Shown: piece after piece, positions 52,264-61,799 of the stretch
Layout of the letters: each line of letters opens with the position of its first letter
How positions within the stretch are numbered: position 1 is the stretch's first letter
DNA from: Microcoleus sp. FACHB-1515
GTDB lineage: Bacteria > Cyanobacteriota > Cyanobacteriia > Elainellales > Elainellaceae
Reading direction: 5' to 3'
Assembly (NCBI RefSeq): GCF_014696105.1
Contig: NZ_JACJPO010000020.1
Span: 124,001 to 188,000, forward strand
Length of the DNA stretch: 64,000 nucleotides
Notes under the pieces: generated by a model
What the model saw: only the letters and a program-made list of their open reading frames with translations
Database searches by the model: none
What the model was told of the DNA's origin: nothing
Translations under genes and position numbers: made by a program

Positions 52264-53729
52264 AACTGCCGCGACCAATCTTGAAACCAGCGTTCCACAA
52301 TCACCTTGGACTGCGTGAAAAATTCGATCGCATCGCGGCCTTGTCCATGTAGATCGCCAAAGAAGCTGTCTTTCCAGCCGGAAAACGGAAAGAAGGCCAT
52401 CGGCGCGGCCACGCCAATGTTGATGCCGATGTTTCCCGCTTCCGCTTCGTAGCGAAACTTGCGGGCGGCGGCTCCGCTGGAGGTGAACAGACAGGCCATG
52501 TTGCCCCACTGTCCGCTGTTGACCAGCGCGATCGCGTCGTCGATCGTTTCGACATGCAGCATTCCAAGCACGGGACCAAAAATTTCGGTTTTGGCAATCT
52601 GGCTGTCCGGTCGGACGTTTCGCAGCACCGTCGGACGCACAAAGCTTCCCTGCTCATAGCCTGCAATTTCCGGACGGCGACCATCTACGACGATCGACGC
52701 ACCCTCGTCCAATCCCTCCTGAATCAAGCTCTCGATGCGATCGCGACTTTGCTGATTGATCACTGGCCCCATCTGCACGCCTTCATCCAGCCCGAAACCG
52801 ACTTTGCGCGAACTGGCGGCCTCAGCGATCGCTTCGGTAAACGGCTTTTGCGCTGACCCGACCGTGACGGCAAGCGAGGCAGCGAGGCAGCGCTGTCCGG
52901 CACAGCCAAAAGCGCTATCGATCGTGATTCGCGTCGTCATATCCAAATCGGCATCTGGCAAAATGATGATCGGATTTTTCGCACCGCCCTGACACTGGAC
53001 GCGCTTGCCGTTTGCCGCTGCTCGACTGTAAACATACTGAGCAACGGGACTCGACCCGACAAAGCTGATCGCTCGAATGATTGGATGGTCGAGAATCGCG
53101 TCTACAGCTTCCTTTGCGCCATTCACAAGGTTAACAACGCCATCGGGCAGTCCGGTTTTTTCAATCAGGCGCATGACTTTTTGCATCGTCAGCGGCACTT
53201 TTTCGGACGGCTTGAGGATATAGGTGTTGCCACAGGCGATCGCATACGGCAAAAACCAAAACGGAATCATGCCCGGAAAGTTGAACGGCGCGATCGCCGC
53301 CGCCACGCCGATCGGCTGGCGAATCAAAATTTCGTCAATGCCTCTGGCGATGTCCTCGGAGTTGTAGCCCTGCATCAAAATCGGCGTTCCGCAGGCAACT
53401 TCAACATTTTCGATCGCCCGCTGCATTTCGGCTCTGGCTTCGCCAAACGTTTTGCCGCACTCCAGCGTGATCGTCCGCGCCAAATCGTCTAAATTTTCTT
53501 CCAGCAATGTTTTGAGGCGAAAAAGATACTGGACGCGATCGCCTGCCGGAGTGCGTCGCCAACTCGGAAAGGCCGCTGCCGCAGCTTGAGCGGCGCGATC
53601 GATGTCGCTGGCGGACGACAACGGGACAGAAGCTAGCACCTCACTGGTTGCCGGATTCACCACATCCAGCAAATCCGCCTGCGGCGTTTCCCACTTGCCA
53701 TTAATATAATTTTGTAGAATCTCAGTCAT
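52260..53729 (-). CDS. mmsA: CoA-acylating methylmalonate-semialdehyde dehydrogenase
   Basis: A 489-residue aldehyde dehydrogenase. ALDH motifs are [35 protein letters not shown] and the catalytic [13 protein letters not shown]. The MmsA subfamily is marked by the [15 protein letters not shown] and [24 protein letters not shown] segments; the enzyme turns methylmalonate or malonate semialdehyde into propionyl- or acetyl-CoA. Why a cyanobacterium keeps it is unclear; it may serve valine or inositol breakdown. The ATG at 53729 was preferred; the frame runs upstream but lacks a start signal. Its stop overlaps the convergent HTH-GrpE stop. Confidence 0.9.
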   Translation of the reverse strand: MTEILQNYINGKWETPQADLLDVVNPATSEVLASVPLSSASDIDRAAQAAAAAFPSWRRTPAGDRVQYLFRLKTLLEENLDDLARTITLECGKTFGEARAEMQRAIENVEVACGTPILMQGYNSEDIARGIDEILIRQPIGVAAAIAPFNFPGMIPFWFLPYAIACGNTYILKPSEKVPLTMQKVMRLIEKTGLPDGVVNLVNGAKEAVDAILDHPIIRAISFVGSSPVAQYVYSRAAANGKRVQCQGGAKNPIIILPDADLDMTTRITIDSAFGCAGQRCLAASLAVTVGSAQKPFTEAIAEAASSRKVGFGLDEGVQMGPVINQQSRDRIESLIQEGLDEGASIVVDGRRPEIAGYEQGSFVRPTVLRNVRPDSQIAKTEIFGPVLGMLHVETIDDAIALVNSGQWGNMACLFTSSGAAARKFRYEAEAGNIGINIGVAAPMAFFPFSGWKDSFFGDLHGQGRDAIEFFTQSKVIVERWFQDWSRQF

Positions 53730-54065
53730 AAAAATCGCCAGATGCAACGTCTGCCCATTATCTCGCATTGCTTTTGCATCTCGCTATCACCAAGCAGATT
53801 CGACCATAATTAATAATTGCTGAACGTAGAATTTTTTAGGTTGCAAATTTTGTAAAAATTATTGCTAAATCGCTGAAGTTTGTAGCAACGTTCTGTCGAT
53901 CGATTAATGCCTTGCGATAGAAATTATGAAGAAAGCGAGAAATTACGGAGTTGCCCTGTGGAGCGATCGCTATAATCGAGGCGGCGGTGAGCACGATCCA
54001 GTTCTCGCGTCAATGCCCGAATACGCTGTCTTTTATTGATTTACTTCGCGCTGGAGGTCATCGCA
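53730..54065. other. Gene-free spacer between mmsA and the small membrane protein
   Basis: I see no gene here. It holds the promoters for both diverging genes. A GGAGG (54052-54056) at the right edge is the ribosome-binding site of the small membrane protein, 8 nt before its ATG. The middle is AT-rich (53800-53880). Confidence 0.4.
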
Positions 54066-54206
54066 ATGACAGACTTAAACCGGGGAATCATGAAGTTTCG
54101 AGGTGCAGACAGTGGCGCTGCCATTGTGCTGTCAGCCTGCTTCATTCTAGGAGGAATTGCCTTCTTGATTGTGTGGGCGCTGCAAACAGCATATCCACTT
54201 GCCTAA
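54066..54206 (+). CDS. Small single-helix membrane protein, 46 residues
   Basis: This ORF was found by reading the spacer by eye: MTDLNRGIMKFRGADSGAA, then a single hydrophobic helix (about 18-41, IVLSACFILGGIAFLIVWAL) and a short tail QTAYPLA. GGAGG lies 8 nt before the ATG and a perfect terminator follows at 54231, so it is a complete small transcription unit. The size and form recall photosystem or NDH-complex small subunits, but I cannot match it to one. A few positive charges before the helix suggest that the N-terminus faces the cytoplasm. Confidence 0.6.
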   Translation: MTDLNRGIMKFRGADSGAAIVLSACFILGGIAFLIVWALQTAYPLA

Positions 54207-54230
54207 GATTCCAATTTGAAGTGTTTTTAG

Positions 54231-54258
54231 GAGGTAGTTGAATGACTACCTCTTTTTT
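54231..54258 (+). terminator. Terminator of the small membrane protein gene
   Basis: GAGGTAGT (54231-54238) pairs perfectly with ACTACCTC (54245-54252) around a 6-nt loop, followed by TTTTTT. It lies 24 nt after the stop of the 46-residue ORF. Confidence 0.8.
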
Positions 54259-54810
54259 ATTGAGAATTTTTGATTGATGAATCGTTTCGATCGAACTGCA
54301 ATCAAGAATTAATCGAAAGCTGCAATTCTGCCTGATTGTCCTAATCGATCTCACGGATTGATCGTTGTCTTGCCAGCTTGCGATCGCACAGGATCGCAAA
54401 TCGCTTTTAATTTGTATCTTTTTTTACAGCCACGATCAATTACAGCTTGAAAGATGCCGCGATTGACTCGACGCAACGGCGCACTGAACCGGATCTGCTG
54501 GTGTTGTACTTCTTTGGCCTGCGGGTAGCATAAATGCAAGCTTGCTTCCCAGTGATCGACCGCATATGTGAAGAAGCAGTAAACATCACTGTCAGCCTTT
54601 GAAATTTTGCTGGAGCGATCGCTATGATTCACGAAGCGAACTGCCTTGCTTGTATGCCATGTGTATCAGTATGCCATGTGCATAAGCCCCACCCATGTCG
54701 CTAGCTTGCATCAGCTTACCCGCAGGCGTGAACTTGTGTCGGTGCTGATGGCAAGCTTTGCGGGTAGTGTTCCGCCATGTCGTTCATTTGCAGCACTGGA
54801 AGAATCTTGA
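54259..54810. other. 552-bp spacer upstream of the rhamnose genes, with swapped inverted repeats
   Basis: No gene is convincing here. A minus-strand frame (54351-54632, GTG start, 93 codons) is open but unrecognised. Two inverted repeats interleave at 54703-54766: AGCTTGCATCAGC with GCTGATGGCAAGCT (one bulged G), and TACCCGCA with TGCGGGTA. TGCGGGTA and GCAAGCTTGC occur again near 54520-54546. The arms are in crossed order, so the two hairpins exclude each other. The rfbC promoter lies in this stretch. Confidence 0.4.
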
Positions 54811-55356
54811 GTGAATATCATTCCAACTGAAATTCCTGATGTTTTAATCATCGAACCTCGCGTCTTTGGAGACGATCGCGGCTTTTTCTTCGAGAGCTAT
54901 AATCATCGCAGTTTTGTCGAGAAAACCGGAGTGGAGCTTGCCTTTGTGCAAGACAATCACTCGCGCTCCGGGCAAAACGTGCTGCGTGGACTCCACTACC
55001 AAATTCAGCAGCCGCAGGGAAAACTTGTGCGAGCCGTTGCTGGCAGCATTTTCGATGTGGCGATTGACCTACGCAAAAGCTCCCCCACTTTTGGGCAGTG
55101 GATTAGCTGCGTCCTGTCTGCCGAAAATAAGCGGCAGCTTTGGGTTCCTCCCGGTTTTGCACACGGCTTTTTGGTTCTCTCTGAATCGGCAGAAGTACTC
55201 TACAAAGCAACAGACTACTATGCACCACAGCATGAGCGCAGTTTGCTGTGGAACGATCGCGACTTGGCGATCGCATGGCCGCTGGAAGCGGAGCCGATTT
55301 TGTCAGGAAAAGACCAAGCCGCTTTGCCGTTTGCTGAGTGCGAGGTGTTCGCATGA
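54811..55356 (+). CDS. rfbC: dTDP-4-dehydrorhamnose 3,5-epimerase
   Basis: A 181-residue cupin-fold epimerase (RmlC). The signature segments are VLIIEPRVFGDDRGFFFESY, FVQDNHSRSGQNVLRGLHYQ (with catalytic His), QPQGKLVRAVAGSIFDVAID and LWVPPGFAHGFLVLSE. It inverts C3 and C5 of dTDP-4-keto-6-deoxyglucose in the pathway to dTDP-L-rhamnose. It starts with GTG and overlaps rfbD in ATGA, so translation is coupled. Confidence 0.95.
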   Translation: MNIIPTEIPDVLIIEPRVFGDDRGFFFESYNHRSFVEKTGVELAFVQDNHSRSGQNVLRGLHYQIQQPQGKLVRAVAGSIFDVAIDLRKSSPTFGQWISCVLSAENKRQLWVPPGFAHGFLVLSESAEVLYKATDYYAPQHERSLLWNDRDLAIAWPLEAEPILSGKDQAALPFAECEVFA

Positions 55357-56294
55357 AACGCATTTTGCTCACAGGTGCTCAAGGACAGGTCGGCCAGGAA
55401 CTGCTGCCCGTCTTGTCACCGCTGGCCGAAGTCGTTGCAGTCGATCGCACACAGCTTGACTTGACGCAGCCCGACGCGATTCGGCAAATGGTTCTGGAAA
55501 CGCAGCCCGCCCTGATCGTGAATGCTGCGGCCTATACTGCGGTGGACAAAGCCGAAAGCGATCGCGAAACCGCAACTGCCGTGAATGGAATTGCGCCGAC
55601 TGTTCTTGCTGAAACAGCGCAAACGCTCGGCGCAACCTTCATTCACATTTCAACCGACTATGTGTTCGACGGTTCGCAAAATTTGGCCTACACCGAGTCA
55701 GACCCAACTCGTCCACTCGGTGTCTACGGCGAAACAAAACTCCAAGGCGAAATCGGCATTCGCCAAGCTTGCGATCGCCACATTATTCTCAGAACCGCCT
55801 GGGTCTACGGCACGCAGGGCAAAGGTAATTTTGTCAAAACGATGCTGCGCTTGGGAGCCGATCGCGAAGAACTGCGCGTTGTTGCCGACCAAATTGGCAC
55901 ACCCACCTGGGCAAAAGACATCGCGCTGGCGATCGCCAAGCTGTCTGCCGCGCACTTACAGTCGGCAATGCAGCCTGCTCTGGTGGGAGGCGGATCTGCT
56001 GCTGACAACGCGATCGACACGCTGCCGATCGGCACGTTCCACTTTACCAATAGCGGCGTCGCAAGCTGGTACGACTTTGCGGTTGCCATTTTTGAAGAAG
56101 CGAAACGGCTCGATTGGCCGCTGAAAATCGATCGCGTCGTGCCCATTACAGCGGCGGAATATCCTACGCCTGCTCAGCGTCCGGCTTTTTCTGTTCTCGA
56201 TCGCCGCAAATGGTCAGCTTGGGCAGGAGCGCATCCTCCTCACTGGCGGCAAAGCCTCCGCGCCATGCTGAGCGAACTGTCTGAGCACTCCTAA
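55353..56294 (+). CDS. rfbD: dTDP-4-dehydrorhamnose reductase
   Basis: A 313-residue extended SDR reductase (RmlD). TGAQGQVGQELLPVL is the dinucleotide loop, TAVDKAESDRETATAVNG and HISTDYVFDGSQNLAYTESD contain the active-site region, and VYGETKLQGE has the Y-x-x-x-K pair. It makes dTDP-L-rhamnose with NADPH. A short insertion (SAMQPALVGGGSAADNAID) near residue 220 is extra relative to the minimal enzyme. ATG at 55353 overlaps the rfbC stop. Confidence 0.95.
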   Translation: MKRILLTGAQGQVGQELLPVLSPLAEVVAVDRTQLDLTQPDAIRQMVLETQPALIVNAAAYTAVDKAESDRETATAVNGIAPTVLAETAQTLGATFIHISTDYVFDGSQNLAYTESDPTRPLGVYGETKLQGEIGIRQACDRHIILRTAWVYGTQGKGNFVKTMLRLGADREELRVVADQIGTPTWAKDIALAIAKLSAAHLQSAMQPALVGGGSAADNAIDTLPIGTFHFTNSGVASWYDFAVAIFEEAKRLDWPLKIDRVVPITAAEYPTPAQRPAFSVLDRRKWSAWAGAHPPHWRQSLRAMLSELSEHS

Positions 56295-56389
56295 CGCCTT
56301 ACGATGATTGCGCTGCTGAACTGGGCATACTTCTAGTAGCGGTGCTCGATCGGACTTTTCCCTAAACCAGTCACCCCCGAACAACAGTC

Positions 56390-57463
56390 ATGAAAGCGAT
56401 CGTCCTCTCCGGCGGCAAAGGCACTCGCCTCCGTCCTATTACTCACACTGGCGCAAAACAGCTTGTTCCCGTCGCCAATAAGCCCATCCTCTGGTACGGC
56501 ATTGAAGCGATCGCGCAAGCAGGCATCACTGACATTGGCATTATCATCAGTCCGGAAACCGGAGAAGAAGTCAAAGCCAAAACTGGAAACGGCGATCGCT
56601 TTGGCGTCAACATCACCTACATCTTGCAGGAACAGCCCGCCGGACTCGCACACGCCGTCAAAGTCGCACAGCCATTTCTGGGTGATTCGCCGTTCGTGAT
56701 GTACCTAGGCGATAACCTGGTGCAGAGCGAACTGGGTTTATTTCTAGAGCAGTTTCAGGCGAAAGGGTTGGACGCCATGACGCTGCTGTGTTCGGTTCCA
56801 AATCCGAGCGCGTTTGGCGTTGCGACCGTTGATGAAAGTGGCCGCGTGCTGAAACTGGTGGAAAAACCGAAAGTTCCACCTTCTGATCTTGCTTTGGTCG
56901 GGATCTACTTTTTCTCAAATCGGATTCACCAGTCGATCGCGTCCATTCAACCGTCGGCGCGGGGCGAACTCGAAATCACCGATGCAATTCAGCACCTAAT
57001 CGATCAGCAAAAGCTGGTTGAGGCTAGCCAAATTCACGGCTGGTGGTTGGACACCGGAAAGAAAGACGATCTGCTCGAAGCGAACTGTATTATTCTAGAT
57101 ACCTGTTTGGTGGCAGAAAATCTCGGTGAAGTAGACGACCGCAGTCGCATTTCCGGGCGCGTGCAAATCGGAGCCGGATCGCGCGTGATCAACTGCACGA
57201 TTCGCGGGCCAGTCACGATTGGTCGCGACTGCCATCTGGAAAACTGCTTCATCGGGCCGTATAGCAGCATTGCCGACCAAGCCGTGCTCGTCGATGCTGA
57301 TTTGGAACATAGCGTGCTGCTTCAAGGAGCAAAAGTTGTCGGGATTCATCAGCGAATTGTGGACAGCGTGATTGGACAGCGGGCACACTTATCGATGGCG
57401 CCTCAACGCCCAAAAGCGCTGCGACTCATGATTGGCGATGACTGCCAAATCGAACTGACGTAA
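56390..57463 (+). CDS. rfbA: Glucose-1-phosphate thymidylyltransferase, long form
   Basis: A 357-residue nucleotidyltransferase. The GT-A-like N-terminus has AIVLSGGKGTRLRPITHTGA and FVMYLGDNLVQSEL. The C-terminal about 110 residues are a left-handed beta-helix (ISGRVQIGAGSRVINCTIRG, GPVTIGRDCHLENCFIGPYS), which the short RmlA forms lack. It makes dTDP-glucose from dTTP and glucose-1-phosphate. Homologues of this long type are common in cyanobacteria and actinobacteria. It lies 95 nt after rfbD in the same direction. Confidence 0.92.
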   Translation: MKAIVLSGGKGTRLRPITHTGAKQLVPVANKPILWYGIEAIAQAGITDIGIIISPETGEEVKAKTGNGDRFGVNITYILQEQPAGLAHAVKVAQPFLGDSPFVMYLGDNLVQSELGLFLEQFQAKGLDAMTLLCSVPNPSAFGVATVDESGRVLKLVEKPKVPPSDLALVGIYFFSNRIHQSIASIQPSARGELEITDAIQHLIDQQKLVEASQIHGWWLDTGKKDDLLEANCIILDTCLVAENLGEVDDRSRISGRVQIGAGSRVINCTIRGPVTIGRDCHLENCFIGPYSSIADQAVLVDADLEHSVLLQGAKVVGIHQRIVDSVIGQRAHLSMAPQRPKALRLMIGDDCQIELT

Positions 57464-57539
57464 ATCAGGCTGCGCGACTGCTGAACCGTTTTGCATTACC
57501 ATCGCGATGCGATCGCTGCCTTCAAGGTGACTGAAATAC

Positions 57540-58580
57540 ATGCATTGGACTGTTGCTGCTCCGTTTATTCACTCACTGGAACTATCCAGTTCCGCTTGGC
57601 TTACTCCATACGTACCAGGCAATCGCCACTCGTTTACGATCGTGCCGCACAGCATTCCGCTGCAAAATTGGCACGATCGCCGCTCTGCGACTACCAGCTT
57701 TCACGAATGGGTACGCTATGGGCAACAGGCAATTGATGCATTGCAACAAGCTCAAGGCGGTGGCGTGATTGTTGTATTTCCGCAACTTGCAGCCACAGTC
57801 GGCATTCTTCAGCAACTCGCACCGCGACCATTTCCCGTTGTAGCGTGGCTGTTCAATATCGGCACATGCTATGGCGGCTGGCGGCGGCAAATTGCTCAGC
57901 TTAGCCTCCGCCGAATCGATCGCTTCGTTGTTCACACCAAGCGCGAACGCGAAATCTACAGTGAGTGGCTGCAACTGCCGATCGAACGATTTGAATTCGT
58001 ACCCTATCAGGTTTCAGAAATTCCGATTACACACTCGGAAAATACCGAGCAGCCATTTCTTGTTGCCCTTGGTTCAGCCCATCGTGATTTTGCAACACTC
58101 TTTGCTGCAGTCGATCGGCTGAAGCTGCCGACCGTTGTTGCGTCTGGGACGCGAGCGCTAGAAGGATTCACGATTCCCACCTCGGTACAAACGCCGTTTG
58201 GCATCTCCAAGCAAGACTGTTTGCAACTGGCGCAAGAAGCTCGCATTAACATCGTGCCGCTGCTGCCCAACGCTGCCGCCACTGCTGCTGGACAGGTCAC
58301 GATCGTCGAGGCGATGCGAATGAAACGCGCCTTGATTGTGACGCGCTGCAACGGGGCAGAAGACTATGTGCAAGACGGCAAAACCGGGCTGCTGGTAGAA
58401 CCCAATTCGATCGAGTCCTTGGTTGAAGCGATTCAACTGCTGTGGAATGATGCGGATCTGCGGCAACGACTGGGTGAAGCCGCTGGCGAATATGCCGCCG
58501 CTCACTTTTCAGACGAAGCCGCCGGACAATCGCTCGGTCGCATCCTCGATAAAGTCGCAGACCAAGCTAGCTATTGCTAA
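57540..58580 (+). CDS. Family 4-like glycosyltransferase within the rhamnose cluster
   Basis: A 346-residue GT-B enzyme. The donor-binding end is visible as [61 protein letters not shown]. The N-terminal half has [19 protein letters not shown] and [15 protein letters not shown], an unusual acceptor side without the common GT4 N-terminal glycine motif. AAGGTGA lies about 9 nt before the ATG. Between rfbA and rfbB it may use dTDP-rhamnose, but that is context only. Confidence 0.75.
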   Translation: MHWTVAAPFIHSLELSSSAWLTPYVPGNRHSFTIVPHSIPLQNWHDRRSATTSFHEWVRYGQQAIDALQQAQGGGVIVVFPQLAATVGILQQLAPRPFPVVAWLFNIGTCYGGWRRQIAQLSLRRIDRFVVHTKREREIYSEWLQLPIERFEFVPYQVSEIPITHSENTEQPFLVALGSAHRDFATLFAAVDRLKLPTVVASGTRALEGFTIPTSVQTPFGISKQDCLQLAQEARINIVPLLPNAAATAAGQVTIVEAMRMKRALIVTRCNGAEDYVQDGKTGLLVEPNSIESLVEAIQLLWNDADLRQRLGEAAGEYAAAHFSDEAAGQSLGRILDKVADQASYC

Positions 58581-58627
58581 GCTGCGTTTCGATTTGCCTG
58601 CTCAACTTCATCTCTAAGTTTCAAAAC

Positions 58628-59713
58628 ATGGTAATTTCCAATTCAAACCTGCGTCCTGCCCGCTGCCTGCTTGTCACTGGAGGAGCTGGCTTCATCGGCT
58701 CAAATTTCGTCCACTACTGGCATCAGCACTATCCGAGCGATCGCGTGATTGTCCTCGATGCGCTCACCTATGCCGGAAACCGCGAAAACCTTGTTGGACT
58801 CGATGCCGCGCAGGTGCAACTGGTCGAAGGCGACATTTGCGATCGCGCCCTTGTCGATTCGCTCCTGACAAGCAAGCAGATTGACACGATCGTGCATTTT
58901 GCGGCTGAATCGCATGTCGATCGATCGATCCTCGCGCCAGATGCGTTTGTCCGCACCAATGTCGTTGGCACATTCACGCTGCTCGAAGCGTTTCGACAGC
59001 ACTGGCTGATGCACGAAAAGCCGAATCACTTTCGCTTTCACCATGTTTCAACCGATGAAGTGTATGGCAGCTTAAACCCCGACGATCCCGGTTTTAGTGA
59101 AACCACGCCCTACGCGCCCAACAGCCCCTATTCAGCCTCGAAAGCCGGAAGCGATCATCTCGTTCGCGCCTACCACCACACCTACGGGCTGCCAACCTTG
59201 ATGACCAACTGTTCCAACAACTACGGGCCATATCACTTTCCTGAAAAGCTGATCCCGCTGATGTGCATCAATATTCTCATGGGCAAGCCGCTTCCCGTTT
59301 ATGGCGACGGGCAAAACGTGCGCGACTGGCTGTATGTGAAAGACCACTGTAGCGCGATCGATACGGTCATCCACCGCGCCACACCAGGATCAACCTACAA
59401 TGTCGGCGGCAGCAACGAAGTCAAAAACATCGATCTGGTCACAACCCTGTGCCGCTTAATGGATGAACTTGCGCCCAGTCTGCCCGTGCGTCCGGCTGAA
59501 AAGCTAATCACGTTTGTCAAAGACCGACCGGGACACGATCGCCGCTATGCGATCGACGCCACCAAAATCAAAACGGAACTCGGCTGGACTCCGGCTCAAA
59601 CGCTCGAAGGCGGCTTGCGTGAAACAATCGAGTGGTATCTCAGTCATCAAGCTTGGTGGCAACCGTTGCTGTCGGCGGAATATCAAGAGTACTATCGCCG
59701 TGTGTATGCCTAG
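58628..59713 (+). CDS. rfbB: dTDP-glucose 4,6-dehydratase
   Basis: A 361-residue extended SDR dehydratase (RmlB). [19 protein letters not shown] is the NAD-binding loop, [13 protein letters not shown] the T-D-E catalytic segment and [20 protein letters not shown] the Y-x-x-x-K. It produces dTDP-4-keto-6-deoxyglucose, the second step to rhamnose. With rfbA, rfbC and rfbD the four-step pathway is complete in the window. ATG at 58628 begins [19 protein letters not shown]; the longer frame upstream overlaps the preceding gene. Confidence 0.96.
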   Translation: MVISNSNLRPARCLLVTGGAGFIGSNFVHYWHQHYPSDRVIVLDALTYAGNRENLVGLDAAQVQLVEGDICDRALVDSLLTSKQIDTIVHFAAESHVDRSILAPDAFVRTNVVGTFTLLEAFRQHWLMHEKPNHFRFHHVSTDEVYGSLNPDDPGFSETTPYAPNSPYSASKAGSDHLVRAYHHTYGLPTLMTNCSNNYGPYHFPEKLIPLMCINILMGKPLPVYGDGQNVRDWLYVKDHCSAIDTVIHRATPGSTYNVGGSNEVKNIDLVTTLCRLMDELAPSLPVRPAEKLITFVKDRPGHDRRYAIDATKIKTELGWTPAQTLEGGLRETIEWYLSHQAWWQPLLSAEYQEYYRRVYA

Positions 59714-60059
59714 GGCGCGTTTTCAAAGCTCTAGCAGGAGCGGAAGGTGTGCGATCGCGAAGCGCTGTCCGCAGGAATCGATCCCCCTGTCCCCTTGAAA
59801 ACCCGGACTTTGAGCGGTTCGGCTCCCTCCTTGCTAAGGAGGGTTGGGGAGGATCAATCGGCGTGAAATCACGCCCTAGGAGGTAGTAGAACGAGGTTGA
59901 GGGCTGAAGCACGCCAGATTCTCAGTCTGCACCGCAGGGTTCGATCGATTGCAAGGGCAGCCTGCAAGTTTGGAACTTGTTTTAAAAACTTAACTTCCGG
60001 AACTGCTCGGCTCAAGCAAAATTTGGATGAAACCGCTTCTGGCAAAAGTGAATTGAACT
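59714..60059. repeat. Spacer with an inverted copy of the upstream-pilA repeat
   Basis: 59805-59855 (GGACTTTGAGCGGTTCGG, CTCCCTCCTTGCTAAGGAGG, TTGGGGAGGATC) is the reverse complement of 25927-25978 with only a few differences. ACGCCCTAGGAGGTAGTAGA follows. No gene is visible in the rest. Confidence 0.65.
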
Positions 60060-61778
60060 ATGATCGTTCTTTCCTTCCTCAATCGAATTCGGCGGTTAAA
60101 AGTTGCCGTGTTTGGCAGCATTTTTCTGGCAGGCTTGTCGATCGCGCTGGCCTGTTCGCCGCTGCGATCGAATCTGCCACTGCCAACTGCAACCGCCGCA
60201 AATTCGCCGTCGGGTTCGCCAGTCGGGTTGGGAACCAACATCACCAGTATTGTTGACTATTCAACTCAGCTTCCGTTTCTCGATGCGTTCAAGTCAGCTA
60301 GACGCTGGATTCCCCAGTGCGTCAATGGTGATCCGGGCTGTGACAATGGCTGGGATACTCAGGAGTTCGATCGCATCGATCTCGATGAACACAACTGGGT
60401 TCGATCGCTGCCTGCTGCCGATGACGAGCCGATGTTCACGAGAGTCGGAACGCTGCTGTTTCGCGAAATTGAAGGGCACTATCCGGGCGGGCAGTATGTG
60501 GTGCTCTACGATGGGGAAGGCGCGATCGAATATCGGTTCGACGCCCAAAAAGACGAAGCGCGATCGAGACCCGGACGCGACATCATCAATGTCACACCGT
60601 CCAATGAAGGCATCTACTTGATCATTACGGCAACTGATCCCAACCGAACAGGCAACTACATTCGCAACCTTCACGTTGTCCCGATCGAAGCTGAAACAAT
60701 CTTTGCCAGCGAAATATTCAATCCTGTCTTTCTTGAACGCATCGATCGATTTCAAGCGATCCGCTTCATGGACTGGATGTCCACCAACAACTCGACCCAA
60801 CAAGAATGGCGCGATCGACCCAAGGTCGAGGATGCAACTTACGCCATGAAGGGCGCTCCGGTCGAAATCATGATCGCACTGGCAAACCGCATTCACGCTG
60901 ATCCCTGGTTCACCCTGCCAATCCAGGCCACCGATGAATACATGCGCGAGTTTGCACAGATTGTCAAAGACCAGCTTGACCCAGATTTGCGCGTCTATGT
61001 CGAACTATCGAATGAAGTGTGGAACTGGCAGTTCTCCCAAGCACACTACGCGCTGGAGCAGGGTAAAGCCCGCTGGGGCGAGCATGGCGACGCTTACATG
61101 CAGTGGTACGGAATGCGATCGGCACAAATGGCCGAATTGTGGAAGCAGGTCTTTGGCGATCAGCGCGATCGCCTCCGGTCAATCATCGGAACGCAAACGG
61201 TTTGGCGGGGATTGGAAGAAGCCGCGCTCGACTGCCCTTTGTGGGTCGCAGAAGGTCATGCACCCTGCCATGAGAGCGTTGATCTGTATGCGATCGCCGG
61301 ATATTTCAGCGGCAACCTGACGCAAGCGGAAAATCAAGCCGCTGCCGAAGCCTTGCTCAATGAGCCGGATGGCGGTTTCGAGAAGGCGTTCATGCAACTG
61401 GAGCAAGGCGGCATCATTCCCGCACATAGCTACAACGATTCGCTGGCGGGTGTTTTTGACCTATTCGCCTATCATCTCGATGTTGCAAAGCAGCGCAACC
61501 TAGAGCTTGTGGTGTATGAAGGCGGTCAGCATTTGGTCAGTGCCGACAATGAAAAGCTCACGAATTTCTTCATTGCACTCAATGGCGATCGACGCATGGG
61601 CGAACTGTACAGTCAGCTTTTGCAGGGCTGGAAAGCCAGCGGCGGCACGCTATTTATGAACTTTAGCGATTTTGGCCGCAGGTCACGTTGGGGAAGCTGG
61701 GGTGTGCTGGAACATGTCGAGCAGGCGCATTCCCCTCGATATGATGCGTTGATGCAATTTTTAGACGAGATTTCTTAG
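60060..61778 (+). CDS. Lipoprotein with a clan GH-A-like barrel, uncharacterised
   Basis: A 572-residue exported protein. A basic start (FLNRIRRLKVAVFGSIFLAG) leads to a lipobox SIALAC (C32), so it should be lipid-anchored. A TIM-barrel-like region has VYVELSNEVWNWQFSQAH with a glutamate at E319 (N-E-V-W-N, typical acid/base site of clan GH-A) and LELVVYEGGQHLVSAD with E487 as a possible nucleophile. A Trp/Asp-rich beta domain precedes it (about 95-215). This pattern recalls large uncharacterised cellulase-like proteins. It probably acts on a polysaccharide in the periplasm or at the cell surface, next to rhamnose and glycosyltransferase genes. Confidence 0.65.
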   Translation: MIVLSFLNRIRRLKVAVFGSIFLAGLSIALACSPLRSNLPLPTATAANSPSGSPVGLGTNITSIVDYSTQLPFLDAFKSARRWIPQCVNGDPGCDNGWDTQEFDRIDLDEHNWVRSLPAADDEPMFTRVGTLLFREIEGHYPGGQYVVLYDGEGAIEYRFDAQKDEARSRPGRDIINVTPSNEGIYLIITATDPNRTGNYIRNLHVVPIEAETIFASEIFNPVFLERIDRFQAIRFMDWMSTNNSTQQEWRDRPKVEDATYAMKGAPVEIMIALANRIHADPWFTLPIQATDEYMREFAQIVKDQLDPDLRVYVELSNEVWNWQFSQAHYALEQGKARWGEHGDAYMQWYGMRSAQMAELWKQVFGDQRDRLRSIIGTQTVWRGLEEAALDCPLWVAEGHAPCHESVDLYAIAGYFSGNLTQAENQAAAEALLNEPDGGFEKAFMQLEQGGIIPAHSYNDSLAGVFDLFAYHLDVAKQRNLELVVYEGGQHLVSADNEKLTNFFIALNGDRRMGELYSQLLQGWKASGGTLFMNFSDFGRRSRWGSWGVLEHVEQAHSPRYDALMQFLDEIS

Positions 61779-61799
61779 GCGCGGTTGCAGGAGAAGGAA

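Noticed and set aside
54351-54632. 93-codon minus-strand ORF with GTG start upstream of rfbC
   Set aside because: No recognisable domain, no Shine-Dalgarno seen, and it overlaps repeat-like sequence; left as a possibility in the spacer entry only.
54703-54766. H-type pseudoknot upstream of rfbC
   Set aside because: The loop that would have to cross a 13-bp stem is 1 nt long, which is sterically impossible; alternative hairpins are reported instead.
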